NCBI RefSeq assembly: GCF_002198735.1
Contig: NZ_MWLO01000150.1
Location: 1-64,000, forward strand
DNA from: Ideonella sp. A 288
GTDB lineage: Bacteria > Pseudomonadota > Gammaproteobacteria > Burkholderiales > Burkholderiaceae_C
Length of the DNA stretch: 64,000 nucleotides
Reading direction: 5' to 3'
In this document: in pieces, positions 11,476 through 19,081 of the stretch
Position numbering within the stretch: position 1 is the stretch's first letter
Layout of the letters: each line of letters begins with the position of its first letter
Notes under the pieces: generated by a model
Told to the model about the DNA's origin: nothing
Databases searched by the model: none
Seen by the model: the letters and a program-made list of their open reading frames with translations, nothing else
Position numbers and translations under genes: made by a program

Positions 11476-12091
11476 TCGCCTGCCGAGCGGCCCCGAACCG
11501 CCGAGGCCCTTGCCAGGCCAGGCGCGCTGACTCAGGGGCCGCCCTCGGGCCCGGCGCCGCACCGGCGCTGGCCGCTCCGCTCGAACGCTGGGCCCCACAG
11601 GGCAGCCCTGTGGCATCTTCGCGGCCTTCGCCCCTCGGATCCGACCGCCGCCGGGCTGTACGACCGACGGGGCGGGCAGTGGTTCAGGCGGGCCTTCTGC
11701 ATCACGACCAGGGCACCATGCCGATCGACGGCGTGGCCGAGCGACGCACGGGCAAGGAGTCGCTGGAACGCCTGGGCGACAACGTCTGCCTCACTGTCTC
11801 GGGCCCGTCGCGCGCCCGCGTCCCACGCGACGGGGACGACCGCCTGAACCTGGATCACCTGCCTGGCCATGTCCACGGCCGCCCCAAGACCATCGGCGCC
11901 CCTGTAATCTCCGGCCTGGGCGTCCCCGCTCGAACGTCAGATCGTCAACCCGCACGTCGATCTGGCGGCCATCGACGCCGTCGATGGAGGGTGAGGGATC
12001 CCTTCGTGTGCGCGGGAGCGTCGACGCCTTGCGGCCGTGCCACGCTCGACGGGACCCTTGTCTGCCGCACAACCCGAGCCGAGATGCCACC
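11476..12091. other. 616-bp region without a convincing gene
   Basis: Overlapping open frames occur on both strands but their translations are Arg/Pro/Gly-rich, match no family and lack ribosome-binding sites. A compact hairpin, CCACAGGG-CAG-CCCTGTGG, lies at 11595-11613 without a T-run. The region may be decayed DNA flanking an acquired block; nothing more can be supported. Confidence 0.5.
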
Positions 12092-12655
12092 ATGACGCCG
12101 ATGTCTCTCGTCCCCCCACCGCGCTCGCGGGCTGCGCCGATGCTCATGGCGTCGGCGCTGCTGGTCGCGGCGCCTGCGCAGGCTCAATCGCAGCGCAGTG
12201 CAGGCAACTTCCTCGCCACGGCGATTCCCCTCGGGACGCTCGCGACCGAACTGTATCGAGGCGACCGAGACGGGGCCCGGCAGTTTGCGGCGACGTTCAT
12301 GGCCGCCACCGCCAGCACCGAGGTGCTCAAGCGCGTCACCGACGTTCAACGGCCCGACGAATCGAACAATCTGTCGTTTCCTTCGGGCCACGCGGCGCGA
12401 GCCTTCTCGTCGGCCGCGTACGTGCGGCATCGGCATGGCCTAGAAGCCGCCGCCCCGCTCTATCTAGCGGCACTCTACGTCGGGCACACCCGGGTCTCCG
12501 CACGGCGGCACCGCTGGGCCGACATCGCCGGCGCGGCCGTCGTCTCCGAGATCGCTGCGGCCTATCTGGTGCGACGCGCGCCCGACGCGCCGGTGTCGAT
12601 GCTGGCGGTCCTGGATCGCGGGTATGTCGGCGTCCATGTCACCTTGAACTGGTGA
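12092..12655 (+). CDS. PAP2-superfamily phosphatase, exported
   Basis: 187 residues. Acid phosphatase/lipid phosphatase fold acting outside the cytoplasmic membrane. Seen: a signal peptide ending APAQAQ, then the three PAP2 motifs: KRVTDVQRP (KX6RP), PSGHAARAF (PSGH) and TRVSARRHRWAD (an SRX5HX3D variant with Thr for Ser). Start at ATG 12092; 12101 is an alternative. It lies 125 bases upstream of the ADP-ribosylglycohydrolase on the same strand. Codon use is less GC-extreme than in surrounding genes. Substrate (phospholipid, undecaprenyl-PP or other) unknown. Confidence 0.85.
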   Translation: MTPMSLVPPPRSRAAPMLMASALLVAAPAQAQSQRSAGNFLATAIPLGTLATELYRGDRDGARQFAATFMAATASTEVLKRVTDVQRPDESNNLSFPSGHAARAFSSAAYVRHRHGLEAAAPLYLAALYVGHTRVSARRHRWADIAGAAVVSEIAAAYLVRRAPDAPVSMLAVLDRGYVGVHVTLNW

Positions 12656-12780
12656 CCCCCCTGTGGCTGCGCCACCCACCCATCGACGCGAGGCGGCTGA
12701 CCGGGCGTCGAACCGCAGTGACTGCGGCCAGGTGCCGTGGCCTCGCACGCCGTTCATCCATGTGAGAGAAAGGCTCCGCC

Positions 12781-13686
12781 GTGCGCTACCCAACCCGCCT
12801 GGATGATCGATTTGCCGGCGTGATGCTCGGTCTGGCGTGTGGCGATGCCGTGGGCGCCACCACCGAGTTTCTGGAACGAGGCACCTTCGAACCCGTCACC
12901 GACATGATCGGTGGCGGCGTCTACGAACTCGAACCGGGCGAGTGGACCGACGACACCTCGATGGCCATGTGCCTCGCCGAGAGCCTGGTCGCCTCCGAGT
13001 CGTTCGACCCCATGGATCAGATGATTCGTTACCTCAGCTGGTACCGGCGCGGCTACTGGAGCGCCAAGGCGCACTGCTTCGACATCGGTCAAACGACCGA
13101 ACACGCCATCCGGCTGTTCGAGAAGACACGCCACCCGTGGTGCGGCCCGACCCACGCCATCACGGCCGGAAACGGCTCCGTGATGAGGCTGGGCCCGGTC
13201 GTCCTTCGCTACTTCCCGAACGAAGACGAGGTCCTCCACTGCGCGGCCGAAAGCTCGCGCACCACCCACGGCGCCACACTGGCCGTCGAAGGCTGTCGGC
13301 TGCTGGCCCAGGCCCTGTTGAATCTGCTGAAGGGCTGCCCCAAGGACCGGTGCCTGGAAGGCGCCGCCCAGCACGTCGCGCAGGCTCGACTGCGCAGGAT
13401 CGCCGATGGGGCGTTCCTCAAGAAGCCGAGAAGTCGCATCCAGAGTTCCGGCTTTGTGGTGCACACGCTCGAGGCGGCGCTGTGGTGTCTGAATCGAACC
13501 GCGAGCTTCGAGGACGCGGTCCTCCTGGCGGCGAACCTCGGGGACGATGCCGACACGGTTGGCGCCGTGACAGGCCAACTGGCCGGAGCGCACTACGGGG
13601 CCAGCGGGATCCCGGATCGGTGGCTGCAGCGGCTGCACCGCAAGAACGACATCGAAACGCTGGCCTTGTGCCTGAGGCGCCTCTAG
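12781..13686 (+). CDS. ADP-ribosylglycohydrolase family protein (DraG-like)
   Basis: 301 residues. The family removes ADP-ribose from proteins or other ADP-ribosylated targets using a binuclear Mg centre. Seen: DRFAGVMLGLACGDAVGA at residues 9-26, WTDDTSMAMCLAES (metal-binding Thr-Asp-Asp), TAGNGSVMRLGPV, and NLGDDADTVGAVTGQLAGAHYG (second metal-binding motif). All key residues are present. Start is GTG 12781. No ADP-ribosyltransferase partner is visible nearby, so the target is unknown. Codon bias is weaker than in flanking genes, suggesting separate ancestry with the PAP2 gene. Confidence 0.9.
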   Translation: MRYPTRLDDRFAGVMLGLACGDAVGATTEFLERGTFEPVTDMIGGGVYELEPGEWTDDTSMAMCLAESLVASESFDPMDQMIRYLSWYRRGYWSAKAHCFDIGQTTEHAIRLFEKTRHPWCGPTHAITAGNGSVMRLGPVVLRYFPNEDEVLHCAAESSRTTHGATLAVEGCRLLAQALLNLLKGCPKDRCLEGAAQHVAQARLRRIADGAFLKKPRSRIQSSGFVVHTLEAALWCLNRTASFEDAVLLAANLGDDADTVGAVTGQLAGAHYGASGIPDRWLQRLHRKNDIETLALCLRRL

Positions 13687-13810
13687 GCAAGCGATCCCGA
13701 GCCCAGCGCACGACCCCGGCGGCGCCGACGGGCCACCCTGCCCGGGCCGCTGGCACCCGGTGCATCGTCAACGGCCCGGGGGCCGACGGCCGGTCGCCCG
13801 GCGCCGGGCT

Positions 13811-14557
13811 TCAGCCTGGCCCGCCGCCGCCAGGCGCCGCCTGCGCGTCCACCCACGCCCGATAACGCGCCGCATTGGCCTCGTTCGGCGGATACAGCCC
13901 GGGCAGCGCTTGTCCGGCGGACACCTGGTCCATGATCCAGCCCTCGAGCCGCTCCTGCTCGGCGGCGGCGGAGGTCACCTCGTCGACCAGCGCGGCCGGG
14001 ATGAGCACCGCGCCATCGTCGTCGACGACGACCACGTCGTTGGGGAACACGGCCACGCCGCCGCAGCCGATGGGCTCCTGCCAGCCGACGAAGGTCAGGC
14101 CCGCCACCGAGGCTGGGGCGGCCACGCCCTGGCTCCACACTGGCAGGCCGGTGGCGCGCACGCCGGCGCCGTCGCGCACCACGCCGTCGGTGACCAGCGC
14201 CGCCACGCCACGCTTGACCATGCGGGCGCACAGGATGTCGCCGAACACGCCGGCGTCGGTGACGCCCATCGCGCCGACCACCGCGATGCAGCCGGGCGGC
14301 ATGTCCTCGATGGCCGCGCGGGTGGAGATGGGCGAGCCCCACGAGGCCGGCGTGGCCAGGTCTTCGCGCGCCGGCACGAAGCGCAGCGTGAAGGCCCGAC
14401 CCACCAGGCGCGGTTGGCCCGCCTGCATCGGCCGAGCGCCGCGCATCCAGACGTTGCGCAGGCCTTTCTTCAGCAGCACCGTGGTCAGCGTGGCGGTGGT
14501 GATGGTGGACAGCACGGCCACCAGGCGGGGGTCGAGGGGCAGCGGTTCGGTGCGCAT
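13811..14557 (-). CDS. RraA-family aldolase/decarboxylase-like protein
   Basis: 248 residues. RraA-fold proteins include 4-hydroxy-4-methyl-2-oxoglutarate aldolases, which also decarboxylate oxaloacetate, and RNase E regulators. Seen: the family core GVFGDILCARMVKRGVAALVTDGVVRD (metal/substrate Arg and Asp), and VFPNDVVVVDDDGAVLIP near the C-terminus. It is the last gene of the suy/slc/com operon, 14 bases after comC, so a role on a 2-keto acid is likely. 3-Sulfopyruvate, the SlcC/ComC intermediate, is an analogue of oxaloacetate; acting on it is speculation. Confidence 0.85.
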   Translation of the reverse strand: MRTEPLPLDPRLVAVLSTITTATLTTVLLKKGLRNVWMRGARPMQAGQPRLVGRAFTLRFVPAREDLATPASWGSPISTRAAIEDMPPGCIAVVGAMGVTDAGVFGDILCARMVKRGVAALVTDGVVRDGAGVRATGLPVWSQGVAAPASVAGLTFVGWQEPIGCGGVAVFPNDVVVVDDDGAVLIPAALVDEVTSAAAEQERLEGWIMDQVSAGQALPGLYPPNEANAARYRAWVDAQAAPGGGGPG

Positions 14558-14571
14558 GGCGGTGCTCCTGG

Positions 14572-15579
14572 TCAGGACGCGGCCGCGCGCCAGGCGGCCA
14601 CCAGCGCGTCGGGCACGTCCAGGCCATTGGCCTCGGCGTGGCGGCGCAGTGCCTCGCGGCGGGCGCCGGGCAGGCGCACACCCTCGTCCTTCATCAGCTC
14701 GCCGATCAGCAGCTCGACGCGGTCGAGGTAGTGGTCGGCGCCGGCCAGCGCGCCCGGGTCGACCAGCACGAAGGCCTGGCCGATGCCGGGCCGGTTGCCC
14801 TCGTCGACGAAGAAGCTCGAGGCCTCGAAGCCGAAGCGTGCGCCGATGACGGCGGTGACCAGCAGTTCGACCACCAGCGCCAGCATCGCGCCCTTGGGCG
14901 AGGTGGCCGCGCCGATCGGCAGCATCGAGCCGGCCAGACCGGCCTGCGGATCGGTGGTGGGCCGGCCCTCGGCGTCGAGCGCCCAGCCTTCAGGGATCGG
15001 CTTTCCGGCCTTGGCGGCCACCATCAGCTTGCCGCGCGCCACTTCCGACAGGCTCAGGTCGATCATCAGCGGGTCGGCGCCGCGGCGCGGGAACACCGCC
15101 GCCACCGGGTTGGTGCCGAACACCGGGTGGCACCCGCCGGCCGCCGGCATGGCCGCCGGCGAATTGGCAAAGCCCAGGCCCACCAGGCCCGCTGCCGCGG
15201 CGGCGCGCAGGTGGTCCACCACCACGCCGCAGTGGTGGCTGCGCACCACGCCCGCAAAGGCCACGCCGTGCTCGCGCGCGGCGGCGATGGCCTCGCGCAC
15301 CGCCAGTTCGCAGGCCGGGAAGGCCAGGCCTTCGCCGGCATCGACCACCAGCGCACCGCCCTTGCGGCGCAGCACGCAGGGCGCTGCCGCGCCATCGACA
15401 CGGCCATTGCGCAGGTGCGTGGCGTACTGCGCCACGCGCGACAGGCCGTGCGAGCCCAGCCCCTGCGATTCGGCCAGCACCAGCGCGCTGGCGGTGGCCT
15501 CGGCCATCGCGGCGCTGGCGCCGGCCTGGCGCAGCGCGGCGGCCACCAGGCCGCGCACTTCATCGACGGGCAGGTTCAC
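14572..15579 (-). CDS. comC: ComC-type (R)-sulfolactate dehydrogenase (Ldh2/malate dehydrogenase family)
   Basis: 335 residues. ComC is an NAD(P)H-dependent 2-hydroxyacid dehydrogenase that, in sulfolactate degraders, reduces 3-sulfopyruvate to (R)-sulfolactate. Seen: Ldh2-family features AESQGLGSHGLSRV (37-50), VVRSHHCGVVVDHL (111-124, catalytic His region), GTNPVA (155-160), and FFVDEGNRPGIGQ. Start GTG 15579 is chosen because it overlaps the slcC stop as GTGA and begins the conserved N-terminal helix; the frame stays open for another 540 bases with only slcC-antiframe sequence. Named from operon context with slcC and suyAB; malate or ureidoglycolate dehydrogenase is the family alternative. 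Confidence 0.85.
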   Translation of the reverse strand: MNLPVDEVRGLVAAALRQAGASAAMAEATASALVLAESQGLGSHGLSRVAQYATHLRNGRVDGAAAPCVLRRKGGALVVDAGEGLAFPACELAVREAIAAAREHGVAFAGVVRSHHCGVVVDHLRAAAAAGLVGLGFANSPAAMPAAGGCHPVFGTNPVAAVFPRRGADPLMIDLSLSEVARGKLMVAAKAGKPIPEGWALDAEGRPTTDPQAGLAGSMLPIGAATSPKGAMLALVVELLVTAVIGARFGFEASSFFVDEGNRPGIGQAFVLVDPGALAGADHYLDRVELLIGELMKDEGVRLPGARREALRRHAEANGLDVPDALVAAWRAAAS

Positions 15580-16502
15580 GACAGGGCCTCCAGCACCTTG
15601 TCGGCGATCAGGAAGCTCACGCGCTCGTTCGATTCGGCGGACACGCCGGCGATGTGCGGCGTGAGCAGCAGGTTGGAGCAATTGGTGAAATGCGGCGACG
15701 CCACCAGCGGCTCGGCGCCGAAGACGTCGATCGCCGCGCCGCCGAGGTGGCCGCTGCGCAGCGCGGCCGCCAGCGCCGCCTCGTCGACGATGCCGCCGCG
15801 GGCGGTGTTGACCAGCACCGCGCCGTGCTTCATCGACGCGATGCGCGCGCCGTCGAGCAGGCCGCGGGTGGAATCGACCAGCGGCACGTGCAGGCTCACC
15901 ACGTCGGACATGGTGATCACTTCGTCCAGGCCCGCGCAGCGCACGCCGGACTGGGTGAATGCGGGATGGTCCTGGTCCAGCATGGCGTCGAAGGCGCACA
16001 CCTCCATGCCCACGCCGCGCGCCAGCCGCGCGGTGAGCTGACCGATGGACCCGAAACCGATCAGCCCCAGCGTCTTGCCGCCCACCTCGCGCCCGCTGGA
16101 CAAGGCATTGCGCGGCCACTGGCCGGCGGCCACCGCGGCGGTGGACGCATAGGCGCCGCGCAGCAGCAGCATGGCCGAGGCCACCACGTACTCGGCCACC
16201 GACAGCGCGTTGGCGCCGGTGGCCGGGATGACGGCCATGCCGCGCGATTCGCAGCCCGGCACGTCGATGTTGTCCAGGCCCACGCCCAGGCGGCCCACCA
16301 CCTTGCAGCGGCCCAGCGCGGCGAGCAGTTCGCCGCGCACCTGGGTGCGGTTGCGCACGACCACGGCGTCAGCAGCGGCGGCCTCGGCCATCAGCCGCGG
16401 TGCGTCGTCCACCAGCAACGGGTCGTACAGCACGTCGTGGCGGGCGCGCAGTTGAGCGACGGCGCGCTCGTCCATGAATTCGGTGATGACGATCCTGGCC
16501 AT
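15576..16502 (-). CDS. slcC: SlcC-type (S)-sulfolactate dehydrogenase (D-2-hydroxyacid dehydrogenase family)
   Basis: 308 residues. SlcC oxidises (S)-sulfolactate to 3-sulfopyruvate with NAD+. Seen: the GFGSIG cofactor motif at 149-154, NTARGG with catalytic Arg235, Glu264 in FGAEPL, and His283 in TPHIAG, forming the usual Arg-Glu-His triad. The N-terminal MARIVITEFMDE and VVRNRTQVRGELL stretches match what I know of SlcC rather than serine-pathway SerA (no ACT domain). With ComC it forms the two-enzyme racemisation described for Chromohalobacter. It is 132 bases downstream of suyB and overlaps comC by four bases. Confidence 0.88.
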   Translation of the reverse strand: MARIVITEFMDERAVAQLRARHDVLYDPLLVDDAPRLMAEAAAADAVVVRNRTQVRGELLAALGRCKVVGRLGVGLDNIDVPGCESRGMAVIPATGANALSVAEYVVASAMLLLRGAYASTAAVAAGQWPRNALSSGREVGGKTLGLIGFGSIGQLTARLARGVGMEVCAFDAMLDQDHPAFTQSGVRCAGLDEVITMSDVVSLHVPLVDSTRGLLDGARIASMKHGAVLVNTARGGIVDEAALAAALRSGHLGGAAIDVFGAEPLVASPHFTNCSNLLLTPHIAGVSAESNERVSFLIADKVLEALS

Positions 16503-16634
16503 GGTCGACGGTCTCCTTCAAAGTGGGGCAGTCTGCCACGGCAGCGCGGGCGTGGTGGCACCCGCGGGGTGGCCGACCCAGCGCCCGCCGCGCTGGCCGC
16601 ACGCGATGGCGGCCAGCCCGGTGGCGCGCCGCGG

Positions 16635-17810
16635 TCAGGCGCTTTCGTACAGGCGCGTCAGCACGAACTCGCGGTGGCCCAGCGCCTCGGCGGCGGTGAG
16701 CCGGCCGTTGGCGGTGCGCAGCATGCAGTCGAGCAGCTTGTCGCCGGCCTGGTCGAGCGTGATCTCGCGCTGCAGCAGCCCGGTCACGTCCACATCGACG
16801 TGCTCGCTCATCGTGCGCACCGTGCGCGGGTTGGCGCAGATCTTGATGACCGGCACGATCGGGTTGCCGATCACGTTGCCCTGCCCCGTGGGGAAGAAGT
16901 GCACCGCGTAGCCCGAGGCCGCGCACAGCGTCACCATCTCGGCCGCGGCGCTGGACGAATCCATGAACCACAGGCCCGGGTGGGTGGGGATCTCGGCCTT
17001 GTCGATGACGCCGTCCACCGTGCACTTCTTGCCGATCTTCTGGATGTTGCCCAGGGCCTTCTCCTCGATCGTGGTCAGCCCGCCGGCGATGTTGCCCTTG
17101 GTGGGCTGGCTGTCGGACAGGTCGCTCGTCTTGTGGCGGTTGATCACGCCCTGGTAGCGGTCGAACATGAACATGAACTGTTCGCGCACCTTGTCGTTGG
17201 CGCAGCGCGCGGCCACGATGTGCTCGCCGCCGGTCAGCTCGGTGGTCTCGCCGAAGCACAGGTAGCTGCCCAGCGCATGCAGCTTGTCGAAGGCGTCGCC
17301 CACCGAGGGGTTGGCGCCGCAGCCGCTGGTGGTGTCGCTCTCGCCGCACTTGGTGCTCACCCACAGCTCGTGGATCGGGCAGACCTCGCGCTGCTTCTCG
17401 CTGGCCCACTGCACGTACTCGCGCGCGGCCTTGCTGGCGCGCATGATGGTGTCGTGGTCGCCGTGCAGTTCGATGCCGAAGCCGACCACGGGCTTGCCGG
17501 TGGCCTTGATGCCGTCGACGACCTTCTGCGTCCAGCCGTCCTCGATGCCGATGACCACCACCGCCGCGACGTTGGGGTTGCAGCCCGCGCCGATGAGGGT
17601 GCGGAAGTGCAGGTCGAGGTCGGCGCCGAACTGCAGGCGGCCGTAGGGGTGCGGGATCGCCATCACGCCCTTGATGTTGTGCGCCACGGCCTCGGCCGCG
17701 GCATTGGACAGGTCGTCCAGCGGCAGCACGATGACGTGGTTGCGCACGCCGACGCGGCCGTTCTCGCGGCGGTAGCCGAGGAAGGTGGTGTCCTTGCTGA
17801 TGATGCTCAT
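16635..17810 (-). CDS. suyB: (R)-Sulfolactate sulfo-lyase, large subunit
   Basis: 391 residues, UxaA/altronate-dehydratase large-domain family. SuyAB eliminates sulfite from (R)-sulfolactate to give pyruvate. Seen: [17 protein letters not shown] at residues 10-26, the cysteine-bearing [54 protein letters not shown], and [22 protein letters not shown]. These long segments are characteristic of SuyB and distinct from altronate dehydratase UxaA. It starts just after suyA with four bases between, as expected for subunits made together. Complete; start at ATG 17810. Confidence 0.93.
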   Translation of the reverse strand: MSIISKDTTFLGYRRENGRVGVRNHVIVLPLDDLSNAAAEAVAHNIKGVMAIPHPYGRLQFGADLDLHFRTLIGAGCNPNVAAVVVIGIEDGWTQKVVDGIKATGKPVVGFGIELHGDHDTIMRASKAAREYVQWASEKQREVCPIHELWVSTKCGESDTTSGCGANPSVGDAFDKLHALGSYLCFGETTELTGGEHIVAARCANDKVREQFMFMFDRYQGVINRHKTSDLSDSQPTKGNIAGGLTTIEEKALGNIQKIGKKCTVDGVIDKAEIPTHPGLWFMDSSSAAAEMVTLCAASGYAVHFFPTGQGNVIGNPIVPVIKICANPRTVRTMSEHVDVDVTGLLQREITLDQAGDKLLDCMLRTANGRLTAAEALGHREFVLTRLYESA

Positions 17811-17814
17811 GGTC

Positions 17815-18096
17815 TTACCACCTCTTGGTTTTGATGTTGTGGACGTGGGCGTGCTCGCCCGCCTTGATCGGCGCGACGACCTTGCCCATGTCGATGCCGT
17901 ACTTGATGACGGTGTCGCCGGTGGCCATGTCCTTCAGCGCCACCTTGTGGCCGATGGGGATGTCTTGCAAGGCCTGCACGGTGGTCGTGCGGTCCTCGTC
18001 CATGATCCAGCCGTTGAGCGTCATGCCGGCCTTCACGCCCTCGACGACGACGACGGCAACGGTGTCGCCCTTGTCGTGCAACACGAAATGATTCAT
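17815..18096 (-). CDS. suyA: (R)-Sulfolactate sulfo-lyase, small subunit (SAF domain)
   Basis: 93 residues, a stand-alone SAF domain corresponding to the N-terminal part of UxaA-type dehydratases. Partner of SuyB. Seen: [22 protein letters not shown] at the N-terminus, [22 protein letters not shown] in the middle and [14 protein letters not shown] at the end, all SuyA hallmarks. Start is ATG 18096 with an AGGAG ribosome-binding site eight bases upstream; a longer frame to 18162 lacks family sequence and covers the promoter. First gene of the operon, divergent from its GntR regulator across a large palindrome. Confidence 0.93.
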   Translation of the reverse strand: MNHFVLHDKGDTVAVVVVEGVKAGMTLNGWIMDEDRTTTVQALQDIPIGHKVALKDMATGDTVIKYGIDMGKVVAPIKAGEHAHVHNIKTKRW

Positions 18097-18130
18097 CTGC
18101 GGTCTCCTGGTGGCTGTGCAGCGGAACCGC

Positions 18131-18158
18131 ATGCTAACGGCATCGCGCGGCCCGTCAA
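18131..18158 (-). promoter_or_regulatory. Candidate suyA promoter
   Basis: On the minus strand TTGACG (18158-18153) is followed after 16 bases by TAGCAT (18136-18131), a fair sigma-70 promoter ending about 35 bases before suyA. The -35 box lies inside the left arm of the 18151-18188 palindrome, so the regulator would block polymerase. Confidence 0.55.
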
Positions 18159-18188
18159 CCAAGTCATGTAGATGACTTGGTTGACGGG
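18151..18188. promoter_or_regulatory. 17-bp perfect inverted repeat, candidate SuyR operator
   Basis: CCCGTCAACCAAGTCAT - GTAG - ATGACTTGGTTGACGGG: two perfect 17-base arms around four bases, midway between divergent suyA and the GntR gene. The arms carry TTGACG in both directions. Its length and symmetry fit a dimeric or double-dimer GntR/HutC operator; being intergenic between divergent genes, it is unlikely to be a terminator. Confidence 0.85.
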
Positions 18189-18205
18189 GCCGGCCTGCCT
18201 ATACT
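18177..18205 (+). promoter_or_regulatory. Candidate promoter of the GntR regulator gene
   Basis: TTGGTT (18177-18182) and TATACT (18200-18205) are separated by 17 bases. The -35 lies in the right arm of the palindrome, implying autoregulation. A start of transcription about seven bases after the -10 would fall within two or three bases of ATG 18214, giving a near-leaderless mRNA. Confidence 0.5.
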
Positions 18206-18213
18206 GCGTCCCC

Positions 18214-18993
18214 ATGCCGGCCCCTCACCGTTCGCCCGCGTTCGCCGCCATCCCGTCGGCCGCCGCGGGGCTGCCGCTGTACCGCGTGGTCAAGCGCGAG
18301 CTGCTGCGCGCCATCGAATCCGGCGACTGCCCACCCGGGCAAACCCTGCCCAGCGAGGCCGAGCTGGCCGGCGCGATGGCCGTGTCGATCGGCACGCTGC
18401 GCCGCGCGGTGGACGAGCTGGTGGCCGAGCACCTGCTGGTGCGGCGGCAGGGCCTGGGCACCTTCGTGGCGATGCACGACGCCGACCGCTTCCTGTTCCA
18501 GTTCTTCCACGTCGAGCGCGCCGACGGCCGGCGCGAGGTGCCGACGGTGGACCTGGTGTCCTTCGAGCGCCTGCGTGCCGACGACGAGCCGGCCCAGGCG
18601 CTGGGCCTGAAGCCCGGCGCGCCGGTGCTGCAGATCGAGAACCGCCTGCGCCTGCAGGGCCAGGCCGTCGTCTACGACCGGCTGACGCTGCCGGCGCAGC
18701 TGTTCAAGGGCCTCACCGAGAAGCGCCTGGCCGAGCGCACCGGCACCATCTACCAGCTGTACCAGGCCGAGTACGGCATCACCGTGGTGCGCGCGGTGGA
18801 ACGCGCCCGCGCCATCGCCGCCGACCGCACCGCCGCCCGTGTGCTGGGCGTGGCCACCGGCGCGCCGGTGATGCAGGTGCGCCGCACCGCGCTCACCTTC
18901 GGCGAGCGGCCGGTGGAGTACCGCGTGTCGGTGATCGACACCGCGCGGCACGACTACGTGCACCAGCTGACGCGGCCCACCCGCGCGGTCTGA
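18214..18993 (+). CDS. suyR: GntR-family (HutC/UTRA) regulator of sulfolactate genes
   Basis: 259 residues. Seen: a winged helix LPLYRVVKRELLRAIESGDCPPGQTLPSEAEL through LRRAVDELVAEHLLVRRQGLGTFV (about residues 20-85) and a C-terminal UTRA ligand domain (GAPVLQIENRLRLQGQAVVYDRLTLP ... YQLYQAEYGITVVRAVERARA ... PVEYRVSVID). Divergent from suyA with the perfect palindrome between, so it probably represses suyAB-slcC-comC until sulfolactate or a related compound binds. Start ATG 18214; the frame is open from 18172 but that would run through the operator and -10 box. The suyR name is from context. Confidence 0.88.
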   Translation: MPAPHRSPAFAAIPSAAAGLPLYRVVKRELLRAIESGDCPPGQTLPSEAELAGAMAVSIGTLRRAVDELVAEHLLVRRQGLGTFVAMHDADRFLFQFFHVERADGRREVPTVDLVSFERLRADDEPAQALGLKPGAPVLQIENRLRLQGQAVVYDRLTLPAQLFKGLTEKRLAERTGTIYQLYQAEYGITVVRAVERARAIAADRTAARVLGVATGAPVMQVRRTALTFGERPVEYRVSVIDTARHDYVHQLTRPTRAV

Positions 18994-19081
18994 GCGGCCG
19001 CGCCACACCGATTGCGCACTGTCAACGCACGCCCCGGGCGCAGGCCTAAGGTGGTGGCATGTCGGGTTGACGGAGACGGAC

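Noticed and set aside
11532-12095. Possible genes of 114-161 residues in the 616-bp gap
   Set aside because: No ribosome-binding site, no family match and conflicting frames on both strands.
16635-17810. Altronate dehydratase (UxaA) reading of SuyAB
   Set aside because: The enzyme is split into a SAF subunit and a large subunit, contains SuyB-type segments and is encoded with slcC and comC; no uxaB or uxaC is present.
18172-18213. Upstream in-frame start for the GntR regulator
   Set aside because: It would place the coding region inside the operator and the -10 box; ATG 18214 begins a normal-length protein.
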